Positions 1 to 6,256 of a stretch of DNA of 15,098 bases are shown piece by piece. The stretch covers positions 1 through 15,098 of the forward strand of contig CALKKN010000256.1 in assembly GCA_937995275.1 (NCBI GenBank), given 5' to 3'. The position numbers and the translations under genes were made by a program. This DNA is from an uncultured Lysobacterales bacterium. GTDB lineage: Bacteria > Pseudomonadota > Gammaproteobacteria > Xanthomonadales > SZUA-36. The notes beneath the pieces are model-generated. The model did no database searches. It saw only the letters and a list, made by a program, of their open reading frames with translations, and was not told the DNA's origin. How positions within the stretch are numbered: the first letter of the stretch is position 1; every line of letters begins with the position of its first letter.

Positions 1-1
1 C

Positions 2-1402
2 CGGCTGCAGCCGGGCGCGGTCTCGCCCGACCTTTACCGTCCGGTGTCGGGCCGGCGGACAGGCGGCCAGGTACCCGGTTACGCCATCGTGCGCCATGAC
101 CGGACCTATGATATCGAAAAGGGTCTGCACCCGCTGCGCGTAACTGACGTCGCCGCCCTGATTGATCCGACCACCGTTACCTTCGCCTCACTGGATGATC
201 CGCGCACCCGGGTGCTGGAGCAGAGTTTCCAGTTCGACCTGGTCAGCCAGGCCAAACTGATCGAGCGCTACCTCGGCGAGCGCATCACCGTGGAGCTGCC
301 CCGCGGCGACAACGTCGACCTGGTGGAGGGCATATTGCTGGGCGCGGGCGACGGGCTGACCCTGCAGATGGATGACGGCAGCGTGCAGGCCATCCGCAGC
401 TACAGCAACCTGCGATTCGGGCAGCTGCCGGGGGGACTGATCACGCGGCCCACCCTGGAGTGGCTGCTCGACAGCCCGTCCGGGGGCCCCCAGCAGACCC
501 GCATCGCCTACGAGACCCAGGGCCTGACCTGGTGGGCCGATTACACCATTACCTATGACGAATCGCAGGCGTGCGCCATGGACCTCTCCGCCTGGGTCAG
601 CATCATCAACCAGTCGGGCGCCAGCTATCGGAACGCCCGCCTCAAGCTGACCGCCGGCGACGTGCACCGGGCCGCGCAGAGGCAACCGCCGCGCGAGGTC
701 ATGTACAAGATGGCCGGTGCCGAGGAAGCTGACGCCGCGTTCACGGAAAAGGCGTTTTTCGAGTATCACCTGTATACCCTGGGGAGGCGTACCGACCTGG
801 CGGACAATTCCACCCGGCAACTTCAACTGATACCCACCGCCCGGGGGATCGAATGCGCCAAGGAACTGGTCTTCGCACCGACCTTGAACACGCGGTTCCG
901 GGGCCACCAGCAGCTGGACCGGGAGTACGGCCGGTACGGCAGGGGCGAGGTGAACGTCTTCCTCCGCTTTCGCAACGAGGAAGAGCAGCAGTTGGGCATC
1001 CCGCTGCCGGCCGGACGCATCCGCGTCATGCAGCTCGATCCGGCGGACGGGAGCCTGGAGTTCATCGGCGAAGACGTGCTCGACCACACGCCGCGCAACG
1101 AGGACGTGCTGATCGAGATGGGCAACGCGTTCGACGTCGTCGGCGAACGAAAACAGACCGATTTCCGACTCGATACGCGAACGCGGCACCTCTGGGAGAG
1201 CTTTGAGGTCCGCCTGCGCAACCACAAGGACTCGGCGGTTGACGTCGCGGTGCTCGAGAATCTCTACCGTTCGGCCAACTGGAAGATCGAGGAGGCCTCA
1301 CAGAAGCACCGCAAAGAGAGCAGCAACCGCATTCGATTCGACGTCCGCGTGCCCAGTGAAGGCGAGACGGTCCTGACGTACACCGTGCATTATTGGTGGT
1401 GA
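2..1402 (+). CDS. DUF4139 domain-containing protein, 5'-truncated by window edge
   Basis: The reading frame is open from the first bases to the TGA at 1400-1402, giving 466 visible residues. A GTG at 44 could be taken as a start, but the frame continues upstream of it with plausible protein (LQPGAVSPDLYRPV), so the true start and probably a signal peptide lie outside the window. The text FQFDLVSQAKLIERYLGERI, followed by a domain rich in beta strands and ending in a TVHYWW tail, fits the DUF4139 family of Gram-negative bacteria. These are predicted exported, mostly beta-structured proteins whose biochemical role is not established. No catalytic motif is visible. It converges on the small secreted-protein gene at 1438-1797 with a 35-base gap, in which I see no clear terminator. 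The family call is from recalled resemblance; function unknown. Confidence 0.8.
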   Translation, partial: RLQPGAVSPDLYRPVSGRRTGGQVPGYAIVRHDRTYDIEKGLHPLRVTDVAALIDPTTVTFASLDDPRTRVLEQSFQFDLVSQAKLIERYLGERITVELPRGDNVDLVEGILLGAGDGLTLQMDDGSVQAIRSYSNLRFGQLPGGLITRPTLEWLLDSPSGGPQQTRIAYETQGLTWWADYTITYDESQACAMDLSAWVSIINQSGASYRNARLKLTAGDVHRAAQRQPPREVMYKMAGAEEADAAFTEKAFFEYHLYTLGRRTDLADNSTRQLQLIPTARGIECAKELVFAPTLNTRFRGHQQLDREYGRYGRGEVNVFLRFRNEEEQQLGIPLPAGRIRVMQLDPADGSLEFIGEDVLDHTPRNEDVLIEMGNAFDVVGERKQTDFRLDTRTRHLWESFEVRLRNHKDSAVDVAVLENLYRSANWKIEEASQKHRKESSNRIRFDVRVPSEGETVLTYTVHYWW

Positions 1403-1437
1403 GCCATCATCGCGGCCGGTCGCCCAGCCGCGGGATG

Positions 1438-1797
1438 TCACCGACCGTGGTCCTTTTTCTGGCGCTTGCCGTAGTCCTGCGCCGGATCGCTTTCGGTTCG
1501 GTTGATCGGAGTGACGCCCCCCGGGGCGTTCGTGATGGGCGACGGTCGGGCGAAGCGAATGTTGGACGAACTCTGGTACGAACCGTAATTGCGCGGTGAC
1601 CAGATGATGATGCTTCCATAGGGGCTGCTGACGGAATGGCCCTGCCGATAAGTGCCGTAGCCGGTTTGCTTGAACGCGTGCGTGTGCTCCATGTTCGGAA
1701 CATCATGCGCCGCGAGCTGGCCCGCCAGGAACCATACGCCGGCGGCGATCGAGAGAAGAATAAACCGTTTCATTGCGTAGCCCGCCGATCTGTTCAT
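1438..1797 (-). CDS. Small secreted hypothetical protein, 119 aa
   Basis: I do not recognise the family. The frame is open up to a TTG-like position near 1818, but the ATG at 1797 is preceded by GGAAGGG about 5 bases upstream and is preferred; another ATG at 1773 gives MKRF and lacks a good ribosome site. Residues 9-30 form a typical signal peptide (MKRFILLSIAAGVWFLAG, cleavage probably after LAA at 30). The mature part is polar, rich in Ser, Tyr, Gly and Asn, with no cysteine, and has a patch SSPYGSIIIWSP around 57-68. The C-terminus is strongly basic (KRQKKDHGR). It lies 99 bases downstream of another small secreted-protein gene on the same strand, so the two may be co-transcribed. Existence as a gene is supported by signal peptide plus ribosome site, not by homology. 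Confidence 0.6.
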   Translation of the reverse strand: MNRSAGYAMKRFILLSIAAGVWFLAGQLAAHDVPNMEHTHAFKQTGYGTYRQGHSVSSPYGSIIIWSPRNYGSYQSSSNIRFARPSPITNAPGGVTPINRTESDPAQDYGKRQKKDHGR

Positions 1798-1896
1798 CGC
1801 TGCCCTTCCATTCTGCACAAAATCCGCCCCGGCGCAAAGTCGGGCGTCTTACCCGGGCGTCGGCGCGGCAGAGGCAGAGGCGACACGACTTCCGCC

Positions 1897-2253
1897 TCAG
1901 TGGTGCTTGCCGCGCCTGTGGACAGGCCCGTGCGAATGGCCGTGGCCATGGCGGTAACCCTTGCGGTAGGCTTTCGCATAGCCGCGGCCCGGTGCATGAC
2001 CGCAATACGGGCCGTGTCGATGCGCCCCCGCCCAGGGGACGTAACCCGGGGCATAGCCGTAGGGCGCGCCCCAGTTGTAGTTCAACGCGCCCGACCAGCC
2101 GGAATGGCCACCCGAGCCACCCCAGACGGTCACCGCCCCGGACCAGCCGCTGTCCCGGTACGCCGCATGGCCAGCCGGGCCGTGGGCCAGTGCCGGGCCG
2201 CACATCAGCAGGAAGAGCACGCCAATGATCCCAATCCTGTACCGTGTCCTCAT
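1897..2253 (-). CDS. Small secreted Gly/His/Tyr-rich protein, 118 aa
   Basis: I do not recognise the family. The ATG at 2253 follows a strong GGAGG about 8 bases upstream. Residues 1-23 form a signal peptide (hydrophobic core IGIIGVLFLLMCG, cleavage likely after ALA). The mature chain of about 95 residues is low in complexity: an imperfect tandem repeat SGWSGA-x3-WG (35-45) and SGWSGA-x4-WG (51-62), then a Tyr/Gly/Pro stretch (YGYAPGY), then a basic His-rich tail (GYRHGHGHSHG, ending KHH). I count 13 histidines in the mature part. Such a tail could bind divalent metal. The aromatic Gly/Tyr composition also resembles structural proteins such as sulfur globule proteins, but that is composition only. 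A putative regulated promoter lies at 2281-2321. Gene existence is well supported; function unknown. Confidence 0.7.
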   Translation of the reverse strand: MRTRYRIGIIGVLFLLMCGPALAHGPAGHAAYRDSGWSGAVTVWGGSGGHSGWSGALNYNWGAPYGYAPGYVPWAGAHRHGPYCGHAPGRGYAKAYRKGYRHGHGHSHGPVHRRGKHH

Positions 2254-2280
2254 GATGGATCCTCCGTCTCAGCGCTCCAT

Positions 2281-2321
2281 GGTTCAGATACTAAAACGCA
2301 GTGGCTGAACCGACTCTGAAC
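2281..2321 (-). promoter_or_regulatory. Candidate promoter/operator with three GTTCAG elements
   Basis: Upstream of the gene at 1897-2253, the + strand has GGTTCAG (2281-2287), CTGAACC (2305-2311) and CTGAAC (2316-2321). The last two are direct repeats spaced 11 bases, about one helical turn, and the first is inverted relative to them. A -10-like TAGTAT on the minus strand (2288-2293) lies between the inverted arms. There is no good -35, which would fit activator dependence. Pattern seen in the sequence; regulatory role inferred. Confidence 0.35.
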
Positions 2322-2414
2322 AGGAACCCCGTTGCGGGAATGCCGCATTGACCGGGACGGGGCACCGGCCCGGCCCGGGAAGGTGATCCGGGCTGAAAAA
2401 CGTCGAAAGGGGGG

Positions 2415-3263
2415 TCAGAAACCGGTCTTGATCGGGCGATTCGGATCGCGGATCCACTCGCTCCAGGAGCCGGGGTAGAGGCGGCTGCCGGCCAGGCCGG
2501 CCAGTTCCATTGAAAACAGGTTGTGGCAAGCGGTCACGCCCGACCCACAGGTATGGGCCACAGTGCCGGGCTGCCGGTCCTCCAGAAGGTCGCTGAATTC
2601 CTCGCGCAACCGATTAACGTCCTTGAACCGTCCGCCGAGGGCCAGGTTGGCGCCGAAAGGGCGGTTGAGCGATCCGGGTATGTGCCCGGCACGGGTATCG
2701 AGCGTTTCCACTTCGCCGCTGAACCGCTGGCCGGCGCGGGCGTCCAGCACCAGCAGGTCATCGTCGCCGAGGCTCTGGAGGATATCGGAGGCGCCGACCG
2801 TCATGGCCTCGTCGGGAACCAGGACCGGGGCCGGCAACGCGGTCGGCGCCGGCTCACCCGTGTCCAGCGGCAGCCCCGCTGCCGTCCACGCCGCCAGCCC
2901 GCCGTCCAGAAGCGCCGCGGGCTGGCCGTAATAGCGCATCAGCCACCAGAGACGTGACGCAACGGCGTTGGGCCCCTCGTCGTAGGCAACCAAAAGTTTT
3001 CCGGGTGACCAGCCAATTCGACCCAGGTAGTCTGCGAAACCCGCGGAGTCGGGCAGCGGATGGCGCCCCGTATGTGCCTCGACGGGAGAGGAGAGGTCGT
3101 CATCGAGATGCGCGTATGCGGCTCCCGGCACGTGGCCGGCCAGCCAGTCGGCCCGGCCCTTGTCGGTGTCGGCGAAGTCGAAACGACAATCCACCGCAAC
3201 GCACTCCCCGCTGTGGATCAGGCTGTCAAGCTCCGTAGCGGAAACCAGGATTTTCTGACTCAA
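2415..3263 (-). CDS. sseA: Sulfurtransferase, 3-mercaptopyruvate type (tandem rhodanese)
   Basis: This 282-aa protein has two rhodanese domains, an inactive N-terminal one (about 8-135) and a catalytic C-terminal one (about 155-280). The active loop CGSGVTA begins at Cys239, the form typical of mercaptopyruvate sulfurtransferases rather than thiosulfate enzymes. The flanking family blocks DARAGQRFSG (174-183) and RAGHIPGS (191-198) are present. Known members transfer sulfur from 3-mercaptopyruvate to thiols or cyanide via a cysteine persulfide in the cytoplasm. No ATG exists in frame near the start. I chose TTG at 3263, preceded by GGAG about 8 bases upstream; a TTG at 3284 would add seven residues and lacks such a site. 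The gene overlaps the end of the Nudix gene by 38 bases, suggesting coupled translation. Substrate preference is inferred from the loop. Confidence 0.88.
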   Translation of the reverse strand: MSQKILVSATELDSLIHSGECVAVDCRFDFADTDKGRADWLAGHVPGAAYAHLDDDLSSPVEAHTGRHPLPDSAGFADYLGRIGWSPGKLLVAYDEGPNAVASRLWWLMRYYGQPAALLDGGLAAWTAAGLPLDTGEPAPTALPAPVLVPDEAMTVGASDILQSLGDDDLLVLDARAGQRFSGEVETLDTRAGHIPGSLNRPFGANLALGGRFKDVNRLREEFSDLLEDRQPGTVAHTCGSGVTACHNLFSMELAGLAGSRLYPGSWSEWIRDPNRPIKTGF

Positions 3264-3864
3264 TGGAATTCTCCATTCGCGCAATCAGGTTCATCAGCAT
3301 GGCAGCCGTAGCGCCCCAGACTTTGTAACCCTGCCAGTCCAGTGACCAAATCGTACAGGCCTGCCCGTCGCGGTGGACGGTTCGGCCCTGGTATCGCTGC
3401 CGATCCAGGGCCACGGAGACGGGAATCGTGAAGACCTCCGCCACTTCGCGACGATCCAGCACCCAGTCCACCGGCGGCGTAACCAGGGCCACGACGGGCA
3501 ACACGCGATAATCCGAGATCGTGTCCATTCGATCCAGGAAGCCAATGGGCCGCGCGGCCTCTGGCGGCAGGCCGATTTCTTCCTGTGCTTCACGCAACGC
3601 TGTCTGCACGGCTGACCCATCGTCGTCCTCGGCCGCCCCGCCCGGAAAACTGACCTGACCCGGATGTTGCGGAAGGTGATCGGCCCGGCGCGTAAGCACC
3701 AACTCCGGCTCCGGCAAGTCGAGGAACGGCACGAGCACCGCAGCGGTTTTGCTGGGCCGATAGTCCTCGCTGTCGGGCGGACGGTATCCGTTCACGCTCA
3801 GGCCGCGCACGCCGGACTCCAGCGACGAAACCGCAGCAATCAGACGCCGGCGCCAGTGACTCAT
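3226..3864 (-). CDS. Nudix hydrolase, CoA pyrophosphatase family (NudL-like)
   Basis: The 212-aa protein carries the UPF0035-type signature HPGQVSFPGG (67-76) just before a Nudix box ending REAQEEIGL (91-99). The glutamates of REAQEE bind the catalytic metal. Characterised relatives split coenzyme A and derivatives into phosphopantetheine and 3',5'-ADP, probably as housecleaning. About 40 residues precede the core strand AAVLVPF, similar to E. coli NudL. The ATG at 3864 has an in-frame TAG directly before it, which excludes an upstream start, and no Shine-Dalgarno sequence is visible. A GTG at codon 19 with GGAG before it is an alternative but would shorten the N-terminus. The 3' end overlaps the sulfurtransferase gene. 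It is separated from the upstream FKBP gene by a terminator, so it likely has its own promoter. Confidence 0.87.
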   Translation of the reverse strand: MSHWRRRLIAAVSSLESGVRGLSVNGYRPPDSEDYRPSKTAAVLVPFLDLPEPELVLTRRADHLPQHPGQVSFPGGAAEDDDGSAVQTALREAQEEIGLPPEAARPIGFLDRMDTISDYRVLPVVALVTPPVDWVLDRREVAEVFTIPVSVALDRQRYQGRTVHRDGQACTIWSLDWQGYKVWGATAAMLMNLIARMENSIESENPGFRYGA

Positions 3865-3870
3865 CTAGGC

Positions 3871-3876
3871 AGCATA
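3871..3876 (-). promoter_or_regulatory. Candidate -10 element of the Nudix gene (possible leaderless start)
   Basis: On the minus strand TATGCT (3876-3871) is followed by six bases and then the ATG at 3864, so transcription would begin at or very near the A of the start codon. No recognisable -35 is seen 16-18 bases upstream. The preceding GGG is not an extended TGn element. Inference only. Confidence 0.3.
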
Positions 3877-3908
3877 CCCATGCGTCGATTGGGGACAGCT
3901 CATGAACC

Positions 3909-3931
3909 AAAACGGGGCCGTGACGGCCCCG
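3909..3931 (-). terminator. Rho-independent terminator of the FKBP isomerase gene
   Basis: Read on the minus strand, CGGGGCCG-TCA-CGGCCCCG forms a perfect 8-bp GC stem with a 3-base loop, followed at once by TTTT. It begins 6 bases after the stop of the gene at 3938-4618. The T tract is short (four T, then GG), so termination may be partial, but the placement is right. Confidence 0.75.
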
Positions 3932-3937
3932 CCCGGA

Positions 3938-4618
3938 TTACTCGACGATTTCGACCAGCTTGAGATCGAAGACCAGGGCCTCGTTGGGTCCAACGGGCGG
4001 ATTTCCGCGCTCGCCAAACGCCAACTCCGGCGGTACGAAAATCTGCCAGGTCGAACCGGTCTTCATGAGCGGCAACACCTCCTGCCAGCCCCTGAGGACG
4101 GAATTGACGGAGAACTGCTCCGGCACTCCACGCGCGAACGAACTGTCGAATTCCAGCCCGTCTATCTTTGAACCGCGATAGTGCACCTTGACGGTGCTTT
4201 CCATCCCCGGCCGCGCCCCGTCACCCTCTTCGATGATCCGGTACTGCACGCCGCTGGGCAGAGCCACGATGCCGTTCTTCGAGAGGTTGGCGTTCAGGAA
4301 CTCGTCGGCCTTCGCCTGATTTTCCTCGGCCAGCTTCTGGAGCGCGGCAATCTGTTCCTCCCGCACCCTCTTCTGCAACTCGGTCAGCATCGCGACCATT
4401 TCCTCGGAAGGAATCTGCGGGTCGCTACCGGCCGCCGAGTCCCGGATCGCGGCGATGATGGTTTCCACGTCAAATTCAGCACCGCGGCGCTGAATGTCTT
4501 GACCGATATCCCAGCCGACCGCGTAACTCAGTTTGCCCTTGTCAGATGTCAGATCCTGGGCCATGACGGGACCCGTCAACAGCACCGCCAGGATTGTGAG
4601 CGCGAACACAAATCGCAT
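3938..4618 (-). CDS. FKBP-type peptidyl-prolyl cis-trans isomerase, exported (FkpA/Mip-like)
   Basis: This 226-aa protein has a signal peptide (cleavage probably after VMA at 18-20). An N-terminal FKBP dimerisation domain follows (about 24-115: KLSYAVGWDIGQDI, then a long charged helix with KLAEENQAKADEFL), and then the catalytic FKBP domain (about 130-226). Family residues are present: Y147 in VHYRG, FDSS (157-160), W178 in RGW and the VPPELAFGERG block (195-205). Known homologues are periplasmic or outer-membrane-linked isomerases and chaperones for envelope proteins. The ATG at 4618 follows AGGAGG with 8 bases spacing. The C-terminus VFDLKLVEIVE is the usual end of the domain, so the gene is complete. 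It is transcribed divergently from the psp operon and has its own terminator. FkpA, Mip and FklB are hard to separate; the signal peptide argues against cytoplasmic FklB. Confidence 0.92.
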   Translation of the reverse strand: MRFVFALTILAVLLTGPVMAQDLTSDKGKLSYAVGWDIGQDIQRRGAEFDVETIIAAIRDSAAGSDPQIPSEEMVAMLTELQKRVREEQIAALQKLAEENQAKADEFLNANLSKNGIVALPSGVQYRIIEEGDGARPGMESTVKVHYRGSKIDGLEFDSSFARGVPEQFSVNSVLRGWQEVLPLMKTGSTWQIFVPPELAFGERGNPPVGPNEALVFDLKLVEIVE

Positions 4619-4690
4619 CAGGTATTCCTCCTGCTCTTTCGGAATTTCCGGCTACGCGCCGGCGTGTCAAAAGTCCCCCAGTTTACAGGA

Positions 4691-4706
4691 GCGCGCACTT
4701 GCGCGC
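4691..4706. repeat. Perfect inverted repeat GCGCGC-ACTT-GCGCGC
   Basis: A 6-bp perfect GC inverted repeat with a 4-base loop lies 73 bases upstream of the FKBP start. It has no T tract on either side, so it is not an intrinsic terminator. It could be an operator for the FKBP gene or a chance hairpin. Confidence 0.3.
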
Positions 4707-4789
4707 CATGTGCATTTGGGCCGGGGAACAGCCGTCCGCCTCCAGCGACCGGGCCAGGCCTACCGGTAGACCCCCGAAACGCCCCCGGG

Positions 4790-4810
4790 TTCCACCATGT
4801 TTTGGTGGAA
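4790..4810. promoter_or_regulatory. Inverted repeat, candidate enhancer (UAS) for the psp promoter
   Basis: TTCCACCA (4790-4797) and TGGTGGAA (4803-4810) are perfect 8-bp arms around TGTTT. The centre is about 128 bases upstream of the predicted psp transcription start. That is a usual distance for enhancer-binding proteins of sigma-54 promoters; PspF sites in E. coli pspA lie roughly 80-125 upstream. A TTGGCCAA palindrome follows directly (4811-4818). The match to a PspF site is not tested. Confidence 0.4.
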
Positions 4811-4854
4811 TTGGCCAAAGCAGCCCTGAGTGGCGGGAGGTTCCCGGTACGCTG

Positions 4855-4867
4855 AATCAACCCATAC
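4855..4867 (+). promoter_or_regulatory. Possible IHF site between enhancer and sigma-54 promoter
   Basis: AATCAACCCATAC matches the IHF consensus WATCAANNNNTTR in its full WATCAA core and the first T of the second half, but not the last two positions. It lies about 60-75 bases upstream of the predicted start, between the inverted repeat and the -24/-12 element, where IHF bends DNA in known psp promoters. Confidence 0.35.
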
Positions 4868-4901
4868 AGTGAAAACAGATACTTATGAATCCCACGCCGG
4901 T

Positions 4902-4917
4902 TGGCATGAACAATGCA
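4902..4917 (+). promoter_or_regulatory. Sigma-54 (RpoN) -24/-12 promoter of pspABC
   Basis: TGGCATGAACAATGCA matches TGGCACG-N4-TTGCA at all but two positions, with the essential GG and GC exactly 10 bases apart. Transcription would start near 4928, leaving a leader of about 28 bases that contains the AGGAG site of pspA. Sigma-54 control of pspA via PspF is established in enterobacteria. The position also shows that an upstream in-frame ATG at 4885 cannot be the translation start. Confidence 0.85.
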
Positions 4918-4956
4918 TATTCAGTAGCGAAAGCCTTTTTACCAGGAGTGAACAAC

Positions 4957-5646
4957 ATGGGTATCTTTTCCCGCTTCAGTGACATCGTGAACGCCAATAT
5001 CAACGCCGTGCTGGAAAAAGCCGAGGACCCGGAGAAAATCATCCGGCTGATGGTCCAGGAAATGGAGGACACTCTCGTCGAAATCCGCTCGGCAGCCGCC
5101 AAGTGCATCGCCGACCGCAAGGAACTCGGACGCCATATCGAATACCTCGAACGCGAACAGGAAGAGTGGTCCCGGCGTGCCGAACTGGCCGTGCGGCGGG
5201 AACGTGAAGACCTGGCCCGTGCGGCACTGACCGAAAAGCAGGCAATCTCCGACCAGGTCGAGAAAATGAAGGGAGAACTGGAAAACCTCGACGCCCAGCT
5301 GGAGAAGTTCAACAGCGACATCACCCAGTTGCAGGGCAAGCTGAACGACGCCAAGACCCGCCAGCGCAGTATCGTGATCAGGCACAAGACCGCCACATCG
5401 CAACTCTCCGCGCGGAAACACATCCACAGCGATCGAATCGATGAGATGCTGTTCCGCTTCGAAAATGCGGAGCAGCGCATTGACCGGATGGAATCGGAGG
5501 CCGAGGCGATCAGCATGGGCCGTGGCAAGAACCTGGCGGATGAGATTGCCGGCCTCGAGGACGACGATCGCGTGGAGGCCGAACTGGCGGATCTGAAATC
5601 GAGAGTCGGAGGAGCCAAGGACGAGTCCGCCAAGGAGAGTGAATGA
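4957..5646 (+). CDS. pspA: Phage shock protein A (PspA/IM30 family)
   Basis: The 229-aa protein begins MGIFSRFSDIVNANINAVLE, the amphipathic N-terminal helix typical of PspA, followed by EDPEKIIRLMVQEME and a long charged coiled coil to about residue 215. PspA is a peripheral inner-membrane protein of the ESCRT-III-like IM30 family. It binds stressed membrane, helps maintain the proton motive force and, in enterobacteria, inhibits the activator PspF. The ATG at 4957 has AGGAG 8 bases upstream. The same frame opens at an ATG at 4885, but that ATG lies upstream of the sigma-54 promoter and is excluded. The stop overlaps the start of pspB. Length matches the family (about 222-230 aa). The assignment is firm; direct PspF control is inferred since pspF is not in the window. 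Confidence 0.97.
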   Translation: MGIFSRFSDIVNANINAVLEKAEDPEKIIRLMVQEMEDTLVEIRSAAAKCIADRKELGRHIEYLEREQEEWSRRAELAVRREREDLARAALTEKQAISDQVEKMKGELENLDAQLEKFNSDITQLQGKLNDAKTRQRSIVIRHKTATSQLSARKHIHSDRIDEMLFRFENAEQRIDRMESEAEAISMGRGKNLADEIAGLEDDDRVEAELADLKSRVGGAKDESAKESE

Positions 5647-5864
5647 TGGGCGAAGTCATTCCTGTCCTGTTCCTGACCATCTGCGTCCCGCTGTGGATCA
5701 TTTTTCATTACATAACCAAGTGGAAGATGTCCAAAGGGCTTTCCCCGGAGGATGAAAAGATGCTCAGCGAGGTCTGGGAGTCCACCAACCGGATGGAAGA
5801 ACGTATCACGACGCTCGAACGGATCCTGGACATCGAATCTCCGAACTGGAGAAATCGTCCATGA
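5643..5864 (+). CDS. pspB: Phage shock protein B
   Basis: This 73-aa protein has one N-terminal membrane helix (about 5-24, VIPVLFLTICVPLWIIF). A charged, coiled-coil-prone cytoplasmic tail follows (LSPEDEKMLSEVWESTNRM), the standard PspB layout. PspB and PspC sense envelope stress in the inner membrane and relieve PspA inhibition of PspF in enterobacteria. The sequence reads ATGATGGGC: the first ATG overlaps the pspA stop (ATGA), and the second, at 5646, follows the stop start-to-end. AAGGAG at 5632-5637 is 5 bases from the first and 8 from the second, so the second ATG may be the one used (72 aa). Translation is likely coupled to pspA. Confidence 0.95.
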   Translation: MMGEVIPVLFLTICVPLWIIFHYITKWKMSKGLSPEDEKMLSEVWESTNRMEERITTLERILDIESPNWRNRP

Positions 5865-6256
5865 GCCGCCTCTACGAACGCAAGAATCCGCACCGGCTGT
5901 TCCGGGATCGCGAACATGCGATGGTGGCGGGCGTCTGCGCCGGTATCGCCGAGTATTTCGGACTCAACCGCAAGGGCGTGCGACTGGCCATCGTCCTGTT
6001 GATGCTGCTGCCGCCATTTTTCGCCTTTGTCGTCATTTCCTACGTGGTGCTCGCGATCGTGCTGCCGGTCAAGCCGGTCGACCTTTACGAAACGCCGGAA
6101 CAGGCGGAATTCTGGCGCGGCGTGAGCACCGCACCCAGCGATGTGTTCGGCGCGCTCAGTCATCGATTCCGGGAACTGAACCTGCGCCTCGAGCGGATGG
6201 AGGCCCACGTCACCTCGAAGGAATTCGAGATCGATCGGGAATTGGGTCGCAAGTAG
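5861..6256 (+). CDS. pspC: Phage shock protein C
   Basis: The 131-aa protein holds a PspC domain (about 9-70) with the characteristic DREHAMVAGVCAGIAEYFG block (17-34). One strong membrane segment follows (about 40-69, with a PP in the middle), then a C-terminal cytoplasmic region with a heptad-like helix (HRFRELNLRLERMEAHV). It partners PspB in stress sensing and, in some species, acts at secretin pores. The ATG overlaps the pspB stop by 4 bases (ATGA), with GGAG 9 bases upstream. It is the last gene of the operon; no pspD, pspE or pspF follows. A weak GCTGC/GCAGC hairpin at 6261-6275 has no T tract, so the terminator is not identified. Confidence 0.95.
   Translation: MSRLYERKNPHRLFRDREHAMVAGVCAGIAEYFGLNRKGVRLAIVLLMLLPPFFAFVVISYVVLAIVLPVKPVDLYETPEQAEFWRGVSTAPSDVFGALSHRFRELNLRLERMEAHVTSKEFEIDRELGRK

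Noticed and set aside
188..1225. Long minus-strand reading frame opposite the DUF4139 gene
   Set aside because: Composition is typical of an antisense shadow in high-GC DNA, and the + strand frame carries the recognisable family sequence.
2373..2393. GCCCGG/CCGGGC inverted repeat after sseA as a terminator
   Set aside because: On the minus strand it is followed by CGGGCC rather than T; the only T run comes before the stem, so it is not an intrinsic terminator for sseA.
4691..4710. A second sigma-54 promoter on the minus strand for the FKBP gene (TGGCGCGCAAGTGC)
   Set aside because: The GG and GC are 9 bases apart instead of 10, and the match arises from the GCGCGC inverted repeat.
4885..4956. 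N-terminal extension of pspA from an in-frame ATG at 4885
   Set aside because: It lies upstream of and across the sigma-54 promoter, has no ribosome site, and the family N-terminus (MGIFSRF) begins at 4957.
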